DNA from: Pohlia nutans
Taxonomy: Eukaryota; Streptophyta; Bryopsida; Bryales; Mniaceae
Direction: 5' to 3'
Length of the DNA stretch: 64,000 nucleotides
Assembly: GCA_022496805.1 (NCBI GenBank)
Contig: CM040107.1
Location: 11,366,501 to 11,430,500 of the forward strand
Positions 1-10,079 of this stretch are shown here, in pieces. Made by a program: the position numbers and the translations under genes. The notes under the pieces are model-generated. The model saw only the letters and a program-made list of their open reading frames with translations. It searched no databases and was not told the DNA's origin. Each line of letters begins with the position of its first letter. Position 1 is the stretch's first letter.

Positions 1-370
1 TAAACCGACAAGTTGGGACGCCATCAAAGATGGAAAGTTCTGGCTGATCAATGGGCAGCACAGCGTCAAAGCCAGTTACATGATGCGCGATGAAGGGCTT
101 GACGAGAAGGACCTGAAAGACTTCGCGTCATGGAACTGCTTTGTCGTCTGGACGGAGAATAACGAAAAACTTCGTCAAATTTCCGCCTACTATAACCGCG
201 TAAACCACTTCGGCGCCATCAAGCCGTCATGGGCGACAAACATATTAGGAGCGCGGCAAGTATAGATAAATCTCCACCGCCCCAAGAACCCAAAAGAACT
301 CAAGGATGTCGGAATGGCTTATCAAGCCTCCAGGACGAGGGAGGCCGAAAAAAACAAAGCAAAATTCAAG

Positions 371-591
371 GTAATGTTCAGCTCGAGTCGACCTAATACG
401 CTTCGTAGGCTATCCAATAGAGTACATCCGAGTCGGCACGAAGTTAGGTCGGCTCGACCTAATACGCTCGTTCTGTGCCATGCCTCGCCTACTACCTTGC
501 CATCCATGCGCTTCACGAACATTTGTTCTGTTTAGATCGAGTCGACCTTAATTCACTGTATGATAGCTAACGGTGTGCGTACCCACTGCAG
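371..591 (+). other. Intron 1 of gene 1 with TCGACC palindromes
   Basis: Donor GTAATG follows position 370 and acceptor CTGCAG ends at 591, joining phase-0 exons. The intron holds at least three copies of an inverted motif around GTCGACCTAA, near 380, 449 and 535. Confidence 0.6.
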
Positions 592-1944
592 GAGTTTCAA
601 GCTGCTATGAGGTTGCGTTTCTCAATGCTCGACGTGGCGCAGGCGCAGAGAGACGCAAAGAAAAGTAATGCCGAAGCGTTGCTCGACATCCACAATGACC
701 TGAAACTGATCACTGCGCCGGACGACGTGTTTGCTCTTTGGAGCGGAGCGATATCTAGCGCAGGAGCCGGCGAGCTTTATGACCCGGATAGTGATGGGAA
801 GTTTTGTGAAAAGTCGAACAGGAATCCCGAGAGTGGGAATCTCACGCGCGAGTTCTTCAAGTGGCTGGGGAATTTAACCTACGATGACCTCGCGAAATTG
901 GCCAAGCATATCCTTCATCGCGAGAACCCCAAGTGGACCAAGGACTACCCGAAAGTCACGATTAAGGCAATATCCTCGGTTCTAGACAGGTGCTATTCCA
1001 CCAAGGAATGGGTGGAGAGGAGGAAGCGGAAGCACCTTGTGAAACGGGAATTGCACAACATCGATCGTTCTCTCGGGCTCTTCAATCCGGCTGGGGAATT
1101 AGTGCCCGAGAAGTGGGGGCAGTTCAAGAAGGACTACAACGTCACAAGAGCGACCATGAATGTCCTCCTCGAGGAGCCGGGAGAGCAGTACTTCAAAGAG
1201 GCCAAGCAGGTGAGGAGCAAAAATAAGAAGACCGCGGACATCTCACCTCACGCGCACGAATTCTTCAAAGTCTTCCTGGAAAAACGAAAAGAATTCGTGA
1301 AGCCGTCTGGTAAGGCTCACTACCGGCCATACGACCCGAAGGAAAACATCCATTCCGACTGGGCGGACGGCGTCTGGACAGACGACGAGGCCAAATTCAT
1401 GAGATTGGGGGTCATCGACTTCAGGACCCTCCCCGGGGTAGAGCAAAAAGAGAAGTCATGTACGGGGATGCCGTACTTTTTCGAATTCATGACCTCTCTG
1501 AAAAGGAGAGGTGAACCGGACTTCGATCAAGTGCCTGCCTGGCTCTTTATCTGCGCCGACATGGAAGAGATGCACCAGGCAGTTCATTTTGCGGAGGGCG
1601 ACGACGTCCTCCACAAATACAAGAAAAAGTTTTCCACCTACCTTCTGGCTAAGAACGAGCGTTTGTACGATTTGCCGGCGAATTCTAAGAAGGCGCGAGC
1701 AAAAGTGGAGCTCCTCTTCTTGCAGAACCCCGAATTACCGATGGTGCGGATGATCCCCGACGAATTCAAGGCGCCAGACACTACGGTATATACGAAGCCT
1801 CGGGCGTACGATGAGCTGCAGTACCGCCTGTGCAGGGGGGAACTCAGAATGGAGTTCTACTTGTCGCTCATGAAGCTGTTCACGACAACGGGGTCTAATA
1901 TCTTCTCCGTCTACGCGGGATCCAAGATCACGTGTGCTGCTGTG

Positions 1945-2346
1945 GTACGTAGCATGCATGACTCGATCTTCAGCTCGGGTCGAGCTAAACATTTGTAGTT
2001 TTAGCTCGGGTCGAACTAAACCTCATGGTCACAGTCCTGCACTGTACGTTCAGATCGGGTCGACCTATTCCGTTGTAAGATTAGTTCCGATACCGTAATC
2101 ATGTGTATATTCAGGTCGCATCGACCTAAACCCTGTCGTCTTAGGTCGAGTCGACCTAACCTTCACAGTTTCTCCCCTTTTAGCTCGTTTCGACCTGAAA
2201 CTAACTCCTCTATGGTTGCTTGTCTCTGCGTGATAGTTGAATCCTGCTTGTCGGGAGAAATTTAGGTCGAGTCGATCTAAGTCTTTCTTGTTGCTCCATT
2301 TCATTGATCTGTAGCTGAGTTCATGACTCCCGTGTTATTTGTGCAG
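1945..2346 (+). other. Intron 2 of gene 1 with seven TCGACC palindromes
   Basis: Donor GTACGT at 1945 and acceptor GTGCAG ending 2346 join phase-0 exons in the middle of the methyltransferase-like fold. The intron contains about seven copies of a 19-bp inverted motif; the copy at 2141-2159, TTAGGTCGAGTCGACCTAA, is perfect. Other copies change both arms together (AGCTCG...CGAGCT near 1970). Confidence 0.65.
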
Positions 2347-3484
2347 ATCTGTTGCGTGAATAGCTATGCTGTAGGTCCCAATACGAGTACAGAATATTGG
2401 ACTCTAATTGCAGACGACGCCTTGCAGCTGGACAAGGCGGACTTCCTCGAGGACGGATATGTAGTGAAGGTCGGAGGGAATCAGAATAGCCCTGCTGCAG
2501 GACCAGGGTCCTCCCGATTGAAGAGGAAGTCGAAAGCTGAGGATGACGAGGAATCCTCCACCTCCGATGATGACGAGGACGAGGACGAGGACGAGGATTA
2601 TCAAGCTCCACCGGAGGCCCCCGGTACTTCATCTGCGTCCTCTGGTCGTCAAGGCGGAACTCCTTCTTCCGAGCGGAAGTCGAAGAGGACGAAACGTGAC
2701 TCTTCCAACAAAGACATTTTGAAGTCTTTGGTTGCCACGGTTCAAGTTCTTGCTGCTCAGACGGCGGAAACGAGATCAAACCAGGCCAACTTCCAGAAGT
2801 ACCTCATGGGTTTGCAGCAGCAGCAGAATAATTTTCAACTGACAATGCAGGCTATGATGGAGCGACTTCCGCAACCTCAACCTGTCGCCATAATGCCCCC
2901 GCCGCCGTTGCCTTCTGCACCTCTACTGCTGACTAATCATCCGTCGGGGTCAATATCTAGCGACGACTCTACTCCACCTGCGCCATCGGCTGTTCCTGCG
3001 CCTCCTCCGCCTCAACCGTCGTACTCACCTCTCACTGCGCCTCCTCCGACTCCACCGTTGTCCCCGCCTGTGGCTGCACCGCCCCCGCCTCCACCCGCTC
3101 TTGCGTCTGATCCTTCCACTTCGCCGGCTCCCCAGCAAGTATCATCAAGCGCTACTGGTGACGACAGTCTGGGATTCAGCGAACCCACTGGCAGTGCAAA
3201 TGCGGACACTGCCGTCTCGCCCGACACTGATGCTGCAGCAGGTGGTTCCCAATAATTACTCGATGTCATTTGTATAGTTTTAGCTCGACTCGAGTTGATT
3301 TGTATCATAGTTTTTTGTAGTTTCTTTGTATAGACGGCCGTAATACTTAGGATCTTCAACTGCTGGTTGAGATGACAACTTATGACATTTTTTCATCGAC
3401 ATTTTTTGTGCTCATAATTTTTGGACTTTATTTTAATTTACACCTTCCTCACTCGGGATTTTATGTTCATCTATTGTCATCGCA

Positions 3485-4739
3485 GGCTCCACTCGTGCCT
3501 GCACTGTGCTTCATGCTCAATTGCCTCATGCTCTTCGCCCACCCCCACAACCTACTCAGGACCGTCAGTCGTTGGAGCCCAGTCTCGCCTCGCCTGGAGT
3601 CCCTTCTTCACGTGTCGAACCTCCATCCTCTCAAACACTCGTGTATGCGCGTAGACTGCAGGAGGATGCGCAATTCGGTGAGGGTACACGCACCTCGGCC
3701 TCCCCTCCTCTTAACGTCGCGAGCACTGCACCTTCCGCAGTCGCGCCTGTGGTCACTATGAAGTCAATCCAGACCTCCGGCCTTCACGTCCGTTCCATAC
3801 GCTTCGTAGTGATCGTTTGTTTGTTTCTTTTTGGTCTTCGCATTCGCCTCGATCGTTTACCGTTTCCATTACGATGTCGTCCGAAAATGTGTCAGTTCAA
3901 GATCGTAACTGGCTGCACATTTGTCTGTCCGCTGTCGCCAGGGATCCGGTCGTCCTCTTTCTCGTGGAGGTTCTTCGGAGGCGGTCGTTCAGTCGCCTCA
4001 GCTTGGACCGCCCAAAAAATGGCTCAATGTCGTCCTGGACCTGAACGGAATCCTCTGCGTATGTGAGGATTTGAAATCCCGGACTACGCGTACGCCTTTT
4101 AACGACTACTCGGCGCCGCACTCTGCCGTTACCCCGGCTGTAGTGGGGCCCAAAGCAGTCTACGTGCGTCCACTCTGCTACTCGTTCCTCCGGGAGCTCA
4201 CCATGATCGCGGATTTTACCGTCTGGAGCTCTATGAAGAAGTCTACCACTGACTCGGTAGTGCAGTATTTGTTCCGCGGCATCCAGCTTCCTTTCCTTGT
4301 ACTTGGCCAGGAGTCGTGCGAAACCCTCAAGTGTAGGGATAGGCGCGACAGGGTGTCCACCTTCAAAGTGCCTGGCACTGATAAGGACTTATTCCTTAAG
4401 AATCTGGACAAATTGTTCGTAGGCCATGGTGGCAGATTCAAGTCTGCAAACACCATTGTAGTGGACGACAGCCCCAATAAGCACATTCTGAATGAGCCCC
4501 AGAATGTAGTCCTCCCTGACTCTTGGTCCTACGTCGGCGCCGGTGCGAGCGATCATTTTCTCATTGATGTTCTTCTTCCATGGTTTCAGCGTCTTCATCG
4601 CAGTCCTGGTCCAGGGTTGTTATCTTTCCACAGGAACGATAGTATTGGGCGGCGTATGCTCTGCGACGAGCCCAACCCTCGGCTGTACAATATCCTCATG
4701 GAGGCTGTGCGCGCGTCCCGTAGTCTGCGTAGTTCCTAG
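3485..4739 (+). CDS. FCP1/NIF-like HAD phosphatase-fold protein
   Basis: The clear domain lies in the reading frame 3921-4739, probably spliced in at 3942 after a CCAG acceptor. It shows the HAD/FCP1 fold in order: motif I as VVLDLNGILCVCED (residues about 37-50), motif II region as VWSSMKKS (101-108) and motif III as TIVVDDSPNKHIL (178-190). Canonical FCP1 phosphatases have DxDxT in motif I and act on phospho-Ser/Thr such as the RNA polymerase II tail. Here the motif reads D-L-N-G-I, so the second Asp and the Thr are missing and activity is doubtful. DLNG variants are known among plant HAD proteins. Upstream Pro/Ser-rich exons, open from about 3495 after a CATCGCAG acceptor, may form its disordered N-terminus. 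It lies directly behind gene 1 on the same strand, in the same TCGA-motif environment (one copy at about 3280). Confidence 0.6.
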
Positions 4740-5053
4740 TTTATTGTACTGTACTATAGCTGAACGCCCTTCTCTTAGTGATGTAGCCGTTTTAGAGTAC
4801 TCGGTTCGATCTTTGGTCGCCTTGACTGATATGTATAATTCCTTGTAATTGTAATATACCTTTGTGTTCACAACAATGTCGCTTGAGTACTTTGTGAGAT
4901 GAATTTTATGAATGCTATCCTTTGAATGTGTTATGTCTTCGTCGCATCTTTATTCAGTTAGCATCATTTTTCTCCTCTTTTTCTACTGCTTCGAAAATTT
5001 TGTTTTGTTGCAATGCGCTGCTGGGATTTGATATTATTGCTTATTCTCTTCAG

Positions 5054-5862
5054 GCAAGGTATGCCGCTGCCAATCCATCCCACGGTGCTGGCCTCAAATG
5101 CACAGCGTCCACCGATTCTATCATGGACTACGGCCAGTATGCTATACTGAGTAGAGGAAACTTCTTCTGCTCGGCAGCTACGGCCCAGTCAACCATGGAC
5201 TTTTCCACCAAGCCAATTCAGCATGGTGTTGTGGACAGCCCTCCTAACGGTGGTGCCCATCCTGTGCCCAAGTCCTCACCTTCTCCTTTGCGGTCGCGAG
5301 AACCGTCTACTTCTCGTCGCTCGCGTTCTCCGTCTGATAGGGTGCCTCAGAGAAAGCTTTATGAAGACGCCGCACACCCAATTAATTCTCTTGGGGTACG
5401 AATACTTTCTTTCCCCGCACCTTTATTTCGCTTAGACGGTCTTGCCTTGATGTATACTTGATGTAGATTCCCTTGTACTTGCAGGGTTCCGACATTCCCA
5501 AACCATGCAAGTCCTCTGCTACTGTAAATGCTTTCCGAATGACTCCTGCGATGGTGTCATCAGACCCGCCTCCTCTAACCCAAGCCCGTGTTGATGTGCC
5601 CTCTCGTGCGCCCTTGCGTACTCGTCTCCCTTCAGTGAATGCGGGTCTTCAAAAGACTAAGTCGCATGACAAATTCAGAAGGAGATCCGCTCCGGTTCAA
5701 GATGAGAGGGAGGAATTGAGACTGGCGCAACAGAGGCGTGAGATCGCGCAACGGCGATTGTCGATGTATCACTTCGATAGTCGTGGTCATGTGATGTTGA
5801 AGGCAGTAGCTAAACTTCAGTTGAAGGCCGAAGCTGAACTGAAGAGTCGATCGCAACCCTAG
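5054..5862 (+). CDS. Ser/Arg/Pro-rich exons downstream of the FCP1-like gene
   Basis: Two open exons with good splice signals: 5054-5395 (acceptor CTTCAG, donor GTACGA, 114 whole codons) and 5485-5862 (acceptor TTGCAG, stop TAG). The first contains an RSREPSTSRRSRSPSDR-type segment typical of disordered RS-rich tails. The second ends in a basic helical region rich in Arg, Gln, Lys and Ala (EELRLAQQRREIAQRR). No known domain is visible. They may be C-terminal exons of the FCP1-like gene reached by splicing before its stop at 4737-4739, or a separate gene. I cannot decide between these. Confidence 0.4.
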
Positions 5863-6372
5863 ATCCGCTAGGCATTCTATTTGTGATTACTATAGAGACT
5901 TATAAAAATAAGTGGAGCTCATGTTTTTATATAGGATTTTACGCTTCGCTCATTCTTTTTCCTAGCATTATGAGACATTATCAAGATTGGATTACTGTCC
6001 TGCAATACAAACACCCAAAAAATGTATATTCGTTTTATACTTACTATAAATAGATGTCACTTCTGCAATGTTTTATTGCACACTTCTATTAAATGTACTC
6101 TATTTGATCTTCACTGTGTCCATCTTCTATTGTTTTAACCTATATTTCGAATGGTTAGTGGTTGAATTTGGGTTTATTTTAGACTTTTTGAACTCTCATT
6201 ATTCTGGAATCCTCTCATTTTAATGAATATTATGTTCTCTCATTTCCTCTTTTGAATGAAACTTCAACAAAATAGCAAAAGTAACATCATATAACACATC
6301 TAGGTTTTTCCCTTAAGCCCCCTGTAATTTAAGGGTTAACTTAATCATTCACAATTTTTTTTTTTAAAAAAT
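5863..6372. other. AT-rich intergenic DNA
   Basis: No open frame of note. The base composition drops sharply from the GC-balanced coding DNA on its left. I see no RNA gene or terminal repeat here. Confidence 0.5.
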
Positions 6373-6714
6373 CGCAAACTTTGTTGGCCATTTTGTCATA
6401 GTAAAACAACTTTTTAAAAAATCTTTGAACTAAGAAAAGCTGAAAAATCAAGTTAAGTTTCATTTGCAAAAATCCGTTTGTGATTTTGAGCCTCCATTCA
6501 AAAGTTTTAGACAAAATTCAGAGTGGGGTAGCAAGGAATATTTTCATTGATATTTTCAAACACCCTCTCTGATTTTTGTCTATAACTTTCGATAAGAGGC
6601 TCAAAATCACAAACGGATTTTTGGAGATGAAACTAAACTTGATTTTCTGACTTTTCTCCGTCAAAAGGTTTTTATAAAAAGTCATTTTGCAATGTCAAAA
6701 TGGTTGCCAAAGTA
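6373..6714. repeat. Foldback element with about 165-bp arms
   Basis: The stretch reads as an imperfect long inverted repeat centred near 6547. Matching pieces include CCGTTTGTGATTTTGAGCCT (from 6474) against AGGCTCAAAATCACAAACGG (6597-6616), and TTGGCCATTTTGTCAT (about 6384) against ATGTCAAAATGGTTGCCAA at 6692. Size and lack of coding suit an old MITE. A 17-bp direct repeat CAAAGTATGGTGAGTTC follows at about 6708 and 6785. Confidence 0.7.
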
Positions 6715-7888
6715 TGGTGAGTTCCAAAACATAAAATTGTAAGTGTATATGTAAGAAACAAACTACACTTTGTTCATCAAATTCAAAGTATGGTGAGTTC
6801 GTTAGAGTGCTAAGTGTTAGAAGAGATGTCTCAAGTTCAAACCCGGTTGTCAACCAAGGTGGCAAATTTGGGTTGTCCTAGAAATCCGGCAGCCGAAAAG
6901 TATTTTCTTGCCCGACATATCCGACAACCTAAAAATATTTTCTTACCCGACAAGTCCGGGCAGCAAAATAAAGTTTTTTTCTTTTTATTTTATTTTATTT
7001 TTGGTGACCAAGTCAACAGATCGATTCAACAACTCTTTGTTATTTCATGTCCAGATCAATGCGTCCGGGGTCACAGACGCAACCAACCCTTTCCAGTTGG
7101 TTTTTTGTTGATCTGGTCATAGAATTTCTTCTAGTGATTGCAACAAATTTTGTAAGGAAGATTGTATAACTCTTTAGAAAGATGTAATGTTTTTGATAAG
7201 TACATTGAATTCAAACATATACCAACTCTTAAAACTAATTCATGGATTCATTTCTTATAGCAACGCATGTCAAATACATTTTATGGGTGAGGATTTAATT
7301 TTCCAGGACACTGTGCTAAATTTATTCTACATCACATACCCTTGTAAACATATACGGTGCACTGTCTAACTTTTATTATATCATATATTGAAAGCTGAGT
7401 TTATACATATTCTCATGTGATATAGTATCAACTACATTCAACCGTTGTAGACTTCATTTGTGTACTTTCTAATCTTTATATTCTAATTTTAATTTTTGAA
7501 ACTTTATAATTACGAAAGTAAAGTTTCCTAAATATTTGAATGAATTATTACATCTCTAAGTTAGTATGACTTAGTGTCTATAATAACCATTAACATTTGA
7601 GGTGGACCCCAAAAATCTAATCATAGAAGCGCATTAAAAATGTACAGTAAAAGTCCAAGAAAACTTGTCATATGCATGTATTGAGGAGCTATTGTTATAG
7701 CACAAGGATTTATGGTCTTTGACAATTCATAGTGTTTTTTCACAAAGAAAGTGCCTCATAGTCCTCTTTGTGTTGTTCAAGACGTAGGCCGTATGGGCAT
7801 ATGTAGTGACTGCGCCCCAAGTGGAAGCTAATTTTTATTTTAAATTCTTTTGTATGTTGTAAATGTAGTGACATGTACAAGACAAGGT
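6715..7888. other. AT-rich intergenic DNA
   Basis: Short open frames only, with no recognisable product. It holds a few CCGACA/TGTCGG-like repeats near 6890-6960, which resemble a weak palindromic motif cluster. Otherwise I see nothing. Confidence 0.4.
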
Positions 7889-8833
7889 GTACAGTCGGGT
7901 ACATTATGCTTATGAATTCCCCATTGCAGGGAATTTTTTTTGGAAACTTTGAACACTCTGTGTGTACTCAAAAATGATCCGATTTGGAAACCAAAAAGTG
8001 CGTTGGAATCATATCAGTGTGTACTACAACACCATTACAAATTTACACATGAATTATTGAAAAATTTACGAGTCAAAAATAATACATACACTATCTACCA
8101 TTGGGTGCTCTCACAGTTTGCTTCAGTTGCAGTGTCCAGTTTAGCAAGAAAAATTGAAATGAGTGTTTGAAGTTGTTCTTGAGATACTTGAGGTCACATT
8201 TCCTGAATGATTTGTATCATTTCCTCTTTTTCCTTCATAATCTTTTTGATTTCATAGGCTTGTCTCAAATCATCATGATATCTACTACAATGTATTGGAT
8301 CACCATCCTCCATCAATGTGAATTGAATAGGTCTATCATGCATAAAATAGAAGCCAATCAATGAATTTTCATAAATAAGTTCCACAAAATCAACTACTGA
8401 TTGTTTAGTTGGAGGAATGATGAGAAGTGGACTTTTATCAAAACCCATAAAAGTCCCTACACCATTACAAAAGGAGAAATTACAAAGGAGACACATGGAA
8501 TGATACAAACCATTCAACAAGTATGAGCTCAAGTATCTCAAAATCAATTTCAAACACTCATTTCAATTTTTCTTGATAAACTGGACACTGTAACTAAAGC
8601 AAACGGTAAGAGCACCCAATGGTAGATAGTGTATGTATTATTTTTGACTTGTTGTATAATTTTCAATAATTCATGTTTAAATTTGTAATTGTGTTGTAGT
8701 ACACGCCGATGTGATTCCAACGCACTTTGCGGTTTCCAAATTGGATCATTTTTGAGTACACACGGAGTGTTCAAAGTTTCCAAAACAAATTCCCTGTAGT
8801 GGGGAATTTGTAAGCATGTTGTACCCGACTGTA
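7889..8833. mobile_element. Long inverted-repeat element with 335-bp arms
   Basis: Arms at about 7889-8223 and 8498-8833 are inverted copies of each other. Both start with GTACAGTCGGGTAC and both encode, pointing inward, the same peptide beginning METLNT and ending RKIEMSV. The arms differ at scattered positions, so the duplication is not recent. The 275-bp centre reads open on the minus strand as an extension of the arm frame (RPIQFTLMEDGDPIHCSRY...). The peptide is not recognised. This could be a foldback transposon or a TE with very long terminal inverted repeats; no clear target duplication was found. Confidence 0.6.
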
Positions 8834-10079
8834 CAATTTGCATTATCAAATAGGCTATGGCCTGTGACAATTGTCATAAATACGAGAGGAACGTTGTACT
8901 GCAGTAGAGATTTCTAGTTTCATATGACACTATTGGATGTATTTGTAGTCTTCTAGGAAATTCACTACGCATTAAAGTATTAGAGACATGGAATTCCTTG
9001 TAGTCTATTATGAATACCTCGTGCAAATTGTAAGGTTATAATATTCTATCTGGTTATATTTATGTGATATGATTTTGTAGATGAATGAGCCCAATTCTTG
9101 TGATGTAGGTGATGGGAAGGTGGACTTCAATAAATGCATAGCTTATATGCCCTGACTGGTAAGGGTATCTAAGTACATTATTCTATTCTGTTACATATGA
9201 ATGTGTAGATTCAGAGTAGTGACTTGTTATGACCAATTTCAGTAGTCAAAATCTTTTAATTTTATATAATTCTAGACCTCTCTATTATTAACTGTGTGTT
9301 TGCATCTTGAAAGTATAGTTGGACTTTCACAAAGTATGCCAAATTCAAAAATCTGTTCTTCATGCCTTTAAGCTACTGTGACATCCCAATTTCTTATGTA
9401 CAGTGGTTATTGACATTCACAGGTAATAGCCATTGCTATCTTCAGATAGTCATCAGCAATTCCCACTTCAATCTTGGATTTCTCATGTGACTGTGTACTA
9501 ACGTACAATGTCACTTTGTTGTTGCACTTGCCACAATGTTGTGTTTGATGTAACTAACTCGGACATCTGTTGCATGCCCTCCGCTTCTATGCCATTAGTT
9601 TATTACCGCAAAATATAGTACTTTGTTTACATTTTCATCCTTTTTCTCTGCAATTCTGCGTTAATTAGATTGAGTGGTCAATCATTTTTTCTGTAAAATC
9701 ATGAGTGAAAAATATTATGCTTGCAGGAATCAAGTGAAGTGCTTATAGTGTGCCCATTCATTTGATGAAATAGATAGATCGTAATCTATTTCGGGAGGTC
9801 TTTCAACTCCAAGTTCCCTGTATTCTCCAGAATACAACAACTACACGCGGGAAAACAATGAGGCCAACACGCCTTAGAGAGGCTTACCACATTGAGAGGG
9901 CTTTGGCAGATCGACAAGGAATTGCACGCTATCTGTCGAACCTCGTTTTATTCAAAAACGGGCAGTTAGGGTTTTGAGGGCAGTAAGGGGTAGCCCCAAC
10001 CGCCATAAAATAGGAGAAGTAGCGTCCATGGTGGCCTTTTTATTTATTTGAAGAGAGTGGCACTCTCACGCGCGCTTAA
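8834..10079. other. Intergenic DNA, possible 5' flank of the gag-like gene
   Basis: AT-rich to about 9780, with no credible coding frame. From about 9960 it becomes GC-richer and may be the promoter or leader of the following gag-like region. Confidence 0.3.

Larger units (their letters stand above)
1..3255 (+). pseudogene. ParB-like / amino-methyltransferase-like gene with Pro-rich tail (gene 1, 5' end missing)
   Basis: Three exons fit GT..AG splicing in one frame: up to 370, 592-1944 and 2347-3255. Exon 1 carries a ParB/sulfiredoxin-type core with INGQHS at about 47-64, where the family usually has DGxHR or NGQHR. Exon 2 runs from a charged helical region into the C-terminal half of a permuted (beta-type) amino-methyltransferase, with the AdoMet-loop-like SVYAGSKITCAAV ending exactly at the splice donor. 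Exon 3 continues that fold (AVGPNTSTEYWTLIAD), then becomes an acidic DDEDEDEDED stretch and a Pro-rich disordered tail ending 3255. The catalytic DPPY position seems replaced (a VIDFRTLP segment). One in-frame TAG at 263-265 sits in otherwise conserved sequence, so this copy is probably broken. ParB+MTase fusions are known from bacteria and phages; a plant nuclear version is unusual. The degenerate catalytic motif argues against assuming methylation activity. Confidence 0.6.
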
